Shown here in pieces: positions 9,899 to 19,085 of a stretch of DNA of 37,839 nt. The translations under genes and the position numbers were made by a program. The stretch spans positions 1 through 37,839 of the forward strand of contig JAUZSJ010000017.1 in assembly GCA_030949555.1 (NCBI GenBank), in the 5' to 3' direction. The DNA is from Persephonella sp. GTDB lineage: Bacteria; Aquificota; Aquificia; Aquificales; Hydrogenothermaceae. Positions within the stretch are counted from its first letter, which is position 1. Every line of letters begins with the position of its first letter. The notes under the pieces were generated by a model. That model made no database searches and had not been told where the DNA came from. It saw nothing but the letters and a program-made list of their open reading frames with translations.

Positions 9899-10602
9899 TC
9901 ACTGCTGGTCTGCGTAGTTAGGACCAAATTTTGGTGGGTTATTGTCCCATCCTTTTGCCCGTGCTGTGTCCGTTTCATCCCATATTTTCTGCCAGTCTGG
10001 CCACTGGGATTTATCGTCGTATTTTTCTTTTCCTCTTCTGGCTACAAAATCATCAGCTATTTTAGATAGAGTTTCCTTGTTGAGAACCCACCCTCTTCTT
10101 GTGTAAGATGAAAGGTCGTAAACATCTGTATGTATGATACAGATAGTTGGACGAGGCAAGTGTGCACAGTCCACAAGAACATACATTTTGATAAATCCAT
10201 GTCAAACTGACTGAGGATTTTCAGTCCATGATGAGGATGGTCTTCAGGAACGTCTAATTTGTCAGCCTTTATTATGAATATCTCAGGGACTGGACATGCT
10301 GCCTGACAGAACTTACAGGCTATACATCTTGTTTCTCCCATCTCAGGAGGTTTTATTTTCAGTTTTTTAACCCATGCATCAAAGTCTTCTTTTTCTGTTC
10401 CGTCAACATTTCTAAGGCCGTGAACCCCCCTGAACCTTGGAGCAGGTTCCACAAGCTCAAATGGAAAGTCAACAGTTATTACCTTTTTAAATAGATGCTT
10501 GATGGTTGTTTTCAGCCCCTTCATAAAGTCAAGAAAAAATATCTTTTCAGTCAGTGTCTGAGGCTGAACATTTCTATTTAATCCAACTTTTTTTATTCCC
10601 AT
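9899..10602 (-). CDS. nuoI: NADH-quinone oxidoreductase subunit I (2x4Fe-4S ferredoxin-like), two 1-nt insertions at the second cluster motif
   Basis: PRFRGVHGLRN...CIACKFCQAACPVPEIFI; corrected second motif KCMFCGLCTLACPTICI. Confidence 0.88.
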
Positions 10603-10611
10603 TTTTTCCTC

Positions 10612-12348
10612 CTACCTGTCTGTTTCTCCAACAACAGGGTCTATTGTTGATAGAATTGTGATGGCGTCTGCTATAGGTCTGCCTACCATCAGTTTTGGGA
10701 ATATCTGAAGATTATAAAAAGCTCCAGACCTGAATCTGAATCTGTGGGGTTTTATACCATCTTTAGGCATAAATATGTAAACTCCAAGTTCTCCTCTGGG
10801 ATTGTCTGCCCCTGCATAAACCTCTCCTTTAAACAGTTTTGTTCCTCTGCCGTCTATTGTTATCTTCATCTTTTTGTCTTCAGGTTCAAAAAAGAATGGG
10901 TCATTTTTGGACATCTTTCTCAGTTTCTCAATACACTGCTGAACAATCCTTACTGACTGTTTCATCTCTTCTATTCTGACCAGGTATCTATCGTAAGAGT
11001 CTCCTTTTTCTCCAACAGGAACATCAAATTCTACTTCACCGTATGCATCATATTTATCAATAACTCTCAGGTCATACGGAACTCCTGATGCTCTTGCTAC
11101 AGCTCCTGTCAGTCCGTAGCTGTAAACATCTTCTTCTGTTATTATTCCAACACCAATATTTCTTCTGAGCCATATTCTGTTTCTTGTTAGGAGTGTTTCA
11201 TAATCTTTCAGTCTTGTTGGGAAATCTTTTATAAAGTGCTCTATAGCATCTAATGCACCGTAAGGAAGGTCTGCATAAACTCCTCCCACTCTAAAGTAAT
11301 TTATAGTAAATCTTGCTCCCGATATACCTTCAAAGATATCCATAATCTTTTCCCTTTCTCTGAAGGTATACAGGAACATCGTAAGGGCTCCAAGGTCAAG
11401 GGCATAGGTTCCAAGCCAGAGCAGATGAGAGTTTATCCTTGAAAGCTCTGCAAGCATTGTTCTTATGTATTTTGCCTTTTCAGGAATCTTCTCGTGTATT
11501 CCCAGCATCTTTTCTGCTGCAACACATACAGAGTGGTTTTCATTCGTTGAAGCTATGTAGTCCATTCTGTCTGTGTAGGGTATTATCTGCTGGACATTCA
11601 TATTTTCTGCAAGCTTTTCAACACCTCTGTGGAGCTGCCCAATAATGATGTCGCATTCCTGAACATACTCTCCTTCCATATCAAACAAAAACCATATCGT
11701 CCCGTGTGTTCCTGGATGGAGTGGACCCCAGTTCAGAACAACCTGAGATTTCTTGTTGGGTATTCTCTTTTTCTGGGTTATCTCTAAATCTTCAAGTGTA
11801 GGCAGTGCTGTGTGCATCCTTGAGTAGTTCTGAAGACCCTCTAACTGATCCATCCTTTCCTCTTCGTTCAGAGATGGAAGTTCAACCTCTTCGTAGCCTT
11901 TCAGAGGGAAATCCTTTCTGAGGGGGTGGTGGGGATACGTTTCCCACAGGAACATACGAACTAAGTTTTCGTGTCCTTCAAACTTTATACCAAACATATC
12001 CCACGCTTCCCTTTCTGCCCATTTTGCTCCAGCCCAGATATCTGTCAGTGTGGGAAGCGTTTCATCTGTTGCCCATGTTTTTACTATGATTCTTTCTCTG
12101 TATTCTGGAGAGAAGAGGATAAGAACCCCCTGAAATCTTGGGTCGGCTTTCTGTCCATGGTCTATTATTGTCCAGTCTATAAACATCTTAAATCTGTAAT
12201 CTGGGTCTTCTTTCAGGAATTTAAGAAACTCCTTAAAATTTTCTTTGGGAACTTCAACAGAGTGGAAACCTTTATCACTTTCGTTAATCTGGACAAAATC
12301 AAACCTTTCCTGCAGTTTTTTTATTTTATCTAATGTTATCCAGGACAT
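10612..12348 (-). CDS. nuoCD: NADH-quinone oxidoreductase subunit C/D fusion
   Basis: N-terminal NuoC part (WAGAKWAEREAWDMFGIKFEGHENL...HPLRKDFPL) and NuoD part (NWGPLHPGTHG...IGQLHRGVEKL...DPVVGETDR*). Start MSWITLDK with SD GGAGAGG. Confidence 0.93.
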   Translation of the reverse strand: MSWITLDKIKKLQERFDFVQINESDKGFHSVEVPKENFKEFLKFLKEDPDYRFKMFIDWTIIDHGQKADPRFQGVLILFSPEYRERIIVKTWATDETLPTLTDIWAGAKWAEREAWDMFGIKFEGHENLVRMFLWETYPHHPLRKDFPLKGYEEVELPSLNEEERMDQLEGLQNYSRMHTALPTLEDLEITQKKRIPNKKSQVVLNWGPLHPGTHGTIWFLFDMEGEYVQECDIIIGQLHRGVEKLAENMNVQQIIPYTDRMDYIASTNENHSVCVAAEKMLGIHEKIPEKAKYIRTMLAELSRINSHLLWLGTYALDLGALTMFLYTFREREKIMDIFEGISGARFTINYFRVGGVYADLPYGALDAIEHFIKDFPTRLKDYETLLTRNRIWLRRNIGVGIITEEDVYSYGLTGAVARASGVPYDLRVIDKYDAYGEVEFDVPVGEKGDSYDRYLVRIEEMKQSVRIVQQCIEKLRKMSKNDPFFFEPEDKKMKITIDGRGTKLFKGEVYAGADNPRGELGVYIFMPKDGIKPHRFRFRSGAFYNLQIFPKLMVGRPIADAITILSTIDPVVGETDR

Positions 12349-12366
12349 ATCGCCTCTCCACATTTT

Positions 12367-12383
12367 TTATAACAGTGTTATAA
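12367..12383. promoter_or_regulatory. Perfect 8-1-8 palindrome upstream of nuoCD, candidate operator
   Basis: TTATAACA-G-TGTTATAA, about 19 nt upstream of the nuoCD ATG, in the roughly 100 bp divergent gap to pgpA. Confidence 0.4.
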
Positions 12384-12464
12384 ATTTTAAATATTAAATC
12401 ATTTTTTATCAACTTTTTCAGTATAATGGTAGTATCTAATAATCTGTGAGGGGAGATTTTAAGA

Positions 12465-13017
12465 TTGGAAAATCCAGAAAAGAATTTAGAAACCTCATCA
12501 CAGGACAGTTTTAAGCTGATGATTGCATATTTCCTGTCAACTGGCTTTTTTGCAGGGAAATCACCTGTTGCCCCTGGGACGGTAGGGACTCTTGTTGGTC
12601 TAATTCCTGTTTTAGTTTACTGGACTAAAGGAGGTCAGTATCAGCTTTTAAACCAGATATCCATAACTTTAGCTGTTTTTTTCATAGGTATATGGGCTTC
12701 CACAGTTGTTGTTGAGACTTATAAGGAAAAGGACCCTGAGTATGTGGTTATTGACGAGGTGGCAGGTTTTATGGTGGCCATGATAGGATTTACCCCCACA
12801 TGGCAGCATCTTCTCCTTGCTTTTGTTGTTTTCAGATTTTTTTGATATAGTCAAACCTCCTCCAGTTAAAATGTTTGAAAAACTTCCATCTGGGCTGGGA
12901 GTTATGGCAGACGATGTGGTGGCTGGTATATATACACATGGATTGTTATGTTTATTGCTGTTAAATATCTTGGGTTATGAAAAAGGTTCTTTTTATTTTT
13001 TTTATTTTGCTTTTTAA
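12465..13017 (+). CDS. pgpA: Phosphatidylglycerophosphatase A, one frameshift near 12840, TTG start
   Basis: FLSTGFFAGKSPVAPGTVGTLVGL...DEVAGFMVAMIGF...FRFFDIVKPPPVKMFEKLPSGLGVMADDVVAGIY. Confidence 0.9.
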
Positions 13018-13873
13018 AGCTTATTCTCAGGAGTATGTTTACGGAAATGTCCTACAGCTTCCATCCCACATGTATGCTGTTGTTGTGAGTAAGTCTTATC
13101 AGAAGATGCTTGTTGTCCAAATGGAGGATGGTTATCCTGTCGTTGTTAATCAGTTTTTAGCAGTGACAGGGGTAAGGTTTGGAGACAAAGAAAAACAGGG
13201 AGATATGAGAACACCTTCAGGGGTTTACTTTCCTGTTGAGTTTAAACCTGACAGACTGCTGCCTTCCTACTACGGGGCAGGTGCTTATGTTCTGAACTAC
13301 CCAAATGCCTTTGACAGATTCGTTATAAAAAGAGATGGAGACGGAATATGGATTCACGGCTCAAAGGAGGAAAAGCCTCTGTTTTTCAGCTCAAAAGGGT
13401 GTGTAATCCTGAACAACAGTAGTTTTAAAAAACTGTTTTCTTACATTAAAGTTGGGAAAACACCTGTTATTATTCAGGAGAGATTTGTTAAACTTTCTAT
13501 AGATGAATTTTTGGCCTTAAAAAAAAAGATAAACAGTTTTGTTGACAGATATTTGCAGGCTGTTATCTCAGTGTATAAAGGAGATACCACATCTTTATTA
13601 GATTTATACTCTCAAAATTTTAGTTCAGAAGAAGGAACAGTTTACGACATTATGAAATCGTATAAAAAGCTTTTCTTTTCTTATGGGGAAACTCCTTTTG
13701 TCCGTGATGTAAACAGAATGATTCTTTACGACAGGAGAGAAGAAAAGGAGTTTTTTACTGTTTATCTTAACTTAGGATTTTTATCAGGAGATGAAATTAA
13801 AACGGTAAAAAAGGTATTATATATAACTGTTGAGGATAGAAAACTGAAAATAGTCTCAGAAGAAAATTTTTAG
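12977..13873 (+). CDS. YkuD-domain murein L,D-transpeptidase/L,D-carboxypeptidase-like protein with C-terminal NTF2-like region
   Basis: Signal peptide; TPSGVYFPV; IWIHGSKEEKPLFFSSKGCVILNN (HG...S.GC catalytic motif); C-terminal INSFVDRYLQAVISVYKGDTTSLLDLYSQNF... resembles an NTF2-like fold. Confidence 0.75.
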   Translation: MKKVLFIFFILLFKAYSQEYVYGNVLQLPSHMYAVVVSKSYQKMLVVQMEDGYPVVVNQFLAVTGVRFGDKEKQGDMRTPSGVYFPVEFKPDRLLPSYYGAGAYVLNYPNAFDRFVIKRDGDGIWIHGSKEEKPLFFSSKGCVILNNSSFKKLFSYIKVGKTPVIIQERFVKLSIDEFLALKKKINSFVDRYLQAVISVYKGDTTSLLDLYSQNFSSEEGTVYDIMKSYKKLFFSYGETPFVRDVNRMILYDRREEKEFFTVYLNLGFLSGDEIKTVKKVLYITVEDRKLKIVSEENF

Positions 13874-13882
13874 AGGTGGATT

Positions 13883-14905
13883 ATGCTCAGTTATAAAGAT
13901 GCAGGGGTTGATATTGAAAAAGCTGACCAGTTTGTTCAGCAGATTAAAGATTTTGTGAAGAAGACGTTTAATAAAGATGTTATAACCTCCATCGGGGGAT
14001 TTGCAGGAGCATACCTCCTTGAAGTGGCAAAGTACAGGCAGCCGGTAATAACATCATCAACAGATGGTGTTGGAACAAAGCTGAAGATTGCCCAGATTAT
14101 GGATAAACACGATACAATCGGCATAGACCTTGTGGCGATGTGTGTTAATGATCTTGTAACAACAACCTCAAAACCCCTTTTTTTTCTTGACTACTTTGCT
14201 ACAGGAAAACTAAAGCCTGAAGTGGCAGTAAGCGTTATAAAAGGGATAGCTGAAGGGTGTAAGCAGTCTGAATGTGCCCTTATTGGAGGAGAAACGGCAG
14301 AGATGCCCGGCATGTATAAAGAAGGAGAATACGACCTTGCAGGATTTGCCGTAGGTGTTGTGGAAAAGGAGAAAATGTTGGACTGTTCAAAAACGGCAGA
14401 AGGAGATGTTCTGATTGGTATTGCTTCCTCAGGAGTTCACAGTAACGGATACTCCCTTATAAGAAAAATTGTTGAACTGAAAAAGTGCTCATATAACGAC
14501 CATGTTGAAGAGTTTGGAAAAACGTTAGGTGAAGAACTACTTACACCTACAAAGATATATGTAAAAACAGTTTTAAAACTTGCTGAAAGTGTAGACATTC
14601 ATGCTGTAGCTCACATCACAGGGGGAGGCATTCCTGGTAATCTGATAAGGGTTATAAATAAAGGTCTGAAAGCTGTTATTAAAAAGGACAGCTGGGACAT
14701 TCCTCCTGTGTTTAACTGGATACAGAAGGAAGGTGATGTTCCACAGGAAGAGATGTTCAGAACATTTAATATGGGCATAGGGATGATTGTTGCTGTTCCG
14801 CAGAAAGATGTTGACAGAGCTTTAAACATTATAAGAGAAACAGGCGAAAAGGTTTATGTAATTGGGGAGCTAAAGATAGGGGAAAGGTCTGTAGATATTA
14901 TCTGA
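13883..14905 (+). CDS. purM: Phosphoribosylformylglycinamidine cyclo-ligase (AIR synthetase)
   Basis: Intact 340 aa: SYKDAGVDIEKAD, STDGVGTKLKIAQ, GGETAEMPGMY, HITGGGIPGNLIRV. Confidence 0.96.
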   Translation: MLSYKDAGVDIEKADQFVQQIKDFVKKTFNKDVITSIGGFAGAYLLEVAKYRQPVITSSTDGVGTKLKIAQIMDKHDTIGIDLVAMCVNDLVTTTSKPLFFLDYFATGKLKPEVAVSVIKGIAEGCKQSECALIGGETAEMPGMYKEGEYDLAGFAVGVVEKEKMLDCSKTAEGDVLIGIASSGVHSNGYSLIRKIVELKKCSYNDHVEEFGKTLGEELLTPTKIYVKTVLKLAESVDIHAVAHITGGGIPGNLIRVINKGLKAVIKKDSWDIPPVFNWIQKEGDVPQEEMFRTFNMGIGMIVAVPQKDVDRALNIIRETGEKVYVIGELKIGERSVDII

Positions 14906-14914
14906 CCACCAGAG

Positions 14915-17004
14915 GTGGAAACTATGCCCATATATCAGTACCTGAAAAGAGCAAAAGAAGTATTAGAGAGGAACTATAACGGCCGTTTTACTGTCCCATC
15001 TGTTTATCTGTATCCCCACCAGTGGAACTGGGATTCTGGATTTATTGCAATTGGCTATTCCCGTTATGATACAGAAAGGGCCATTCAGGAGATAACATCT
15101 CTATTTGAAGCCCAGTGGGAAAATGGTATGCTTCCTCACATAGTTTTTGACAGGAAAAATTTAGGTAAATACTTCCCTGAATCTGACTTCTGGCAGACAG
15201 ATACAGCTGCCTTTTCAAATAAAAAACATCTTACCTCAGGAATAACACAGCCACCAATCCACGCCTATGCTGTGTTAAAGATATACGAAAATGCAAAGGA
15301 TAAAAGTAAGGTTAAAGATTTTCTAAGATGGATATACCCCCGGCTAATGAAACTGCACAGATACTTTTATTTAGAGAGAAATCCTGATGACAATGGCCTT
15401 ATATACATCAGACATCCCTGGGAATCTGGGATGGATAACTCCCCAATGTGGGATTCTGTTTTAGAGAGGATAGACCTTAAGAAGGCAAAAGTCCCCCCTT
15501 TTGAAAGGAAGGACAGTCAAATAATAGACCCCCAGCAAAGACCTAAAGATGAAGATTATTTAAGATACATATACCTTGTGGAACTGTTTAAAAAACACAG
15601 ATACGATGAGAGAAAGATTTTTCATGACTGCCCATTTATTGTTATAGATCCTCTATTTAACTCTGTTCTGTCTGCTTCCAACGAAGCATTAATAAAAATT
15701 GCTGACATAATAGGTGAAGATCACAGACAGGCAGAAGAGTGGTATCTGACTACTGCCCGTTCAATGAGAGATTTGCTTTACAGTAAGAAGGGGAAGATAT
15801 TTTACGCTTATGACTACATAGAAAAGAGGCAGATAGAAGTTGCAACATCAGCAGGATTTATGCCTCTTTTTGGTGGAGTAGCATCTCATTCTCAGGCTGT
15901 TGAGCTATTTGAGACGATAAATTCAGCAAGTTTCTGTAAAATCCACGAGGAAAACTGTTTTGCCATTCCCAATTACGACAAAACAAGGAAGGATTTTAAT
16001 GCCAAAAATTACTGGAGAGGTCCTGTATGGATTAACATAAACTGGATGCTTTATCAGGGGCTGAAAAGATATAAGTTCAAGCAAAAGGCAGAACATCTTG
16101 AAAAAATTATACTTGAACTTCCTATCAGATTTGGTTTTTATGAGTACTTTGATTCAAAATACGGAGCAGGATACGGAACAAAGGACTTTTCATGGACTGC
16201 TGCTCTGTTTATAGACCTTGTTTATGACTTTGCAAACACGCAGGCTGTAAAAAAAGGTGTAGGTATATACATACAGTCTGTTCACAGTGATGTGGTTCTG
16301 AATTTAGACAAAAACAGTATATCTATAAACCAGCCAGATGAGATTTACAGAGAGTTCAATATACTGACAGAAAACATTATCAAACGATATGTGAATAACG
16401 GGACTGTTAATTACAGAAAGATAAGACTATCTCCTGAGTATAAACTGTTTCAAAATATAGCAGGGAAGCTATCTTTCTTTGATCTGTCTTATATAAACGA
16501 AGATAGTTCTTTCTTTGTAAATCTTTACAATATGATGGTTATTGATTTCATACTTAAGATGAAAGTCAAGAAGTCTGTTAGAGAAGTGGATGGTTTTTTT
16601 ACAAAATTAAAGTATCAGATAGATGAAAAAAGGTATTCTCTAAAGGATATTGAAAACATTCTCCTTTCAAAAAACAACAGGGAGAAACTTCTTATTTCCC
16701 TTGTCAGAGGAAAACCCAGTCTTCTCCTCCTTTGAGGTATGTCTCTCCTTATGAGGTGGATACTACCCTTGACAGCATAGTAAAAGACTTTGTAAACAGT
16801 TCTGAGGTTTTAATTCTCCCTGAAGAGAACTCTGTCTTTGTGTCTGAGATTTTCCACTGGTATAGGAATGTGTTTAACAGTGAGGATAAGCTGCTTGGAT
16901 TTGTTAAACAGTATACTGTAGATAACAGTAAAAAGAGATTTCTTGAAACAGAGAAAGAACTGTGTATTTCCTATCTCATTTACGACTGGAATCTGAACAA
17001 CTGA
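14915..17004 (+). CDS. GH63-like glycoside hydrolase (mannosyl-/glucosylglycerate hydrolase-like) apparently fused to a DUF547 domain, frameshift near 16722
   Basis: N-terminal YPHQWNWDSGFIAIGYSRYD...WENGMLPHIVFD...HPWESGMDNSPMWD...NYWRGPVWININWMLYQGL...FSWTAALFIDLV. From about aa 460 FFVNLYNMMVIDFILK..SVREVDGFF...YSLKDIENILL...GKPS/SPPLRYVSPYEVDTTLDSIVKDFVNSS...VFVSEIFHWYRNVF, matching DUF547. Confidence 0.72.
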
Positions 17005-17675
17005 TTATTTTTTGTGACAGGTAAGACAGAGCTGACTGTACCCGTTAGTTTTTCTCAGGAATAAAGGTCGTCCATTATGAGGGTCGTGGCAGGTAGGACA
17101 TTCAACCTTACCGTTAAACAGCTTTACGTCTGGCCATCCTTTTTGAGGGTCTGGGGGAGTGTTAAAGTTAGGGTCCCGAGCTGGGTGTTTGGATACGATA
17201 TAGATACAGGGTGGTCGTCCATCAGATTTGCTCCAATTCTCCAAAGTTTCCTTGGATATATACCAGAACCAGTGTTGTGGCAGGCATTACAGTTAGGATA
17301 TGAGGTTGTATCGGGAACACTCCCTGAACCGGGACCATTTCTCAGATTATGGGTGTCGTAAGGGTTAACAGCACTGGCATCCCCTTCAGCAGATACTCCA
17401 TCATGACATGACAGACAGGCAAGGGAAGGAGGATTTGGATAGGGGTCTATTGTAGAGTCAATTGTTGGACTGGAATACATCTGAAAGGCTGTTATGTCTG
17501 ATATATTTCTGTTCCAGAGAGGTTTTGCTATATCACTGGTCCCGTGGGGCGTGTGGCAGAAAACACATATCTGGGTAGTTGTTGTTGTGCTAAGGTCGTG
17601 TTTAGAGCCAATGATAGTTCCGTATCCATTTTTGATTATAACTATCAGGATTAGTATCACACCAAAAGCCACCAT
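17005..17675 (-). CDS. Multihaem c-type cytochrome (5 CXXCH), one frameshift
   Basis: CVFCH, CLSCH, CNACH, CPTCH and CLTCH motifs after an N-terminal hydrophobic segment; SKHDLSTTTTTQICVFCHTPHG. Confidence 0.85.
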
Positions 17676-17741
17676 ACTGTCCCCCCTTTAATGTCTTTTG
17701 GTATTATTCATTATATATTATTATAATTGTAATTATTCTAA

Positions 17742-18045
17742 TTTCCAATTTAAACCTTTAAGATAATTTTAAACTGCAAAGCTAAAATAAAAAAGTGAAT
17801 TTTAGTTAAAAAACCTTCTAAAGAAACAGCTTTAAGTTTTTCAATTCCCATATACTTTAACCTGCTAAAAGCTGTTTTTATTTTCTTCCTGACTTTCCTT
17901 AAAAGGGATCATTTTAACACTTCATCTACAATTACATAAACTGTTGTTATATAATCTTTATAAGTCATTGTTTTTTCCTCCAGTGGCTTTTTACTGTTAT
18001 TTTGCCACTGATTTTTTTTAGTTTTGCTTTTTTGTGAATTGGAAA
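17742..18045 (-). mobile_element. Internally deleted insertion sequence (MITE-like, about 304 bp)
   Basis: TIRs TTTCCAATT (17742-17750) / AATTGGAAA (18037-18045), flanked by CTAA (17738-17741 and 18046-18049). Inside, on the minus strand: start-like MTYKDYITTVYVIVDEVLK* and, in the same frame after a TGA, the transposase-like C-terminus RKVRKKIKTAFSRLKYMGIEKLKAVSLEGFLTKIHFFILALQFKIILKV* ending at the TIR. Confidence 0.65.
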
Positions 18046-18345
18046 CTAAAGTTCTACATCTATCTGATTTGCTCTGTAAAACAGTGTTGTGTGGTCTGGA
18101 ATTTTTTCTTCGTTTAAAATAAATTTTAGATTGTGTTCTAAGTCTCTCCATGATAGTTTATATATAATCTTTAATTGCTAATGCAAAGTATATCAGGCTC
18201 TCCCTGTATATGGGAGGCCTACCTCTTTCTGTTTTTTCTGTTTTTTATTAACAGGTCTAATATCTGAAATAGCTTAGCAAGGTCTATTCTCTTTAGGTCT
18301 ATCCTTTTCCCTCTCATATGTATTATTTTATCTATCCCTGCGTTT
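18046..18345 (-). pseudogene. N-terminal remnant of a second transposase, interrupted by the element at 17742-18045
   Basis: Frame-corrected reverse translation: AGIDKIIHMRGKRIDLKRIDLAKLFQILDLLIKNRKN.KRGRPPIYRESLIYFALAIKDYI..LSWRDLEHNLKFILNEEKIPDHTTLFYRANQIDVEL*, typical of IS4/IS5-type transposase N-termini. Confidence 0.55.
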
Positions 18346-18437
18346 TTTAAACATACTTATTCTATCTAACAATATCGGTATTTTGGTAATCTTTCTATGG
18401 TTAGAAAAGTGTATAATTAAAAGAAAAAGGATTTTTA

Positions 18438-19085
18438 ATGAACGTAGTTGTTCTTATTTCAGGAAGAGGTTCAAATTTAGAAGCTATTGCCAAGGCCTGC
18501 AGAGAAGGTAAGATAAATGGAAGGATAAAACTTGTAATATCAAATAGAAAGGGAGCCCCTGGACTTGAGGTTGCACGGGGATTTGGTATTCCCGCTGAGT
18601 TCCACAACCCTTCAGAATTCTCCTCAAAAGAAGATTACGACAGACATCTTATAAAAGAATAAAAAGCTGAGTATCCAGACCTTGTAGTTTTAGCAGGATA
18701 CATGCGGATACTGTCAGAAGAGTTTATAAAAGCCTTTGAAGGTAAACTGATAAACATTCATCCCTCTTTAACGCCAGCATTTAAAGGCCTTCATGCCCAG
18801 AGGCAGGCTGTTGAGTATGGAGTAAAATTTTCTGGATGCACAGTCCATTTTGTGACAACAGATTTAGATGCAGGGCCTGTTATCGTTCAGGCTGTTGTTC
18901 CTCTTACACCTGACGATGACGAAAAAACTCTTTCAGAAAAGATACGCCGTTATGAGCACAGAATATACCCTCAGGCTATAAAATGGATTTCAGAAGGAAG
19001 AGTGGGGCAGAAGGGCAGGATTGTAGTGGTTGAGGGGGCAAAATACGGCAGTCTGCCTGTTAATCCTGCCCTTGAGGATTTCTGA
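18438..19085 (+). CDS. purN: Phosphoribosylglycinamide formyltransferase, in-frame TAA at 18660-18662
   Basis: [21 protein letters not shown]...[27 protein letters not shown]...[35 protein letters not shown]. Confidence 0.93.

Noticed and set aside
10057-10186. Programmed frameshift in nuoI at the second Fe-S motif
   Set aside because: Needs two independent 1-nt insertions removed (TTCTTGTGG and GCCTCGTCC) with no slippery sequence or stimulatory structure; fits sequencing error better.
16732-17004. Stand-alone 90-aa hypothetical protein
   Set aside because: Sequence is the C-terminal part of the DUF547 domain of the preceding ORF, separated by a frameshift near 16722.
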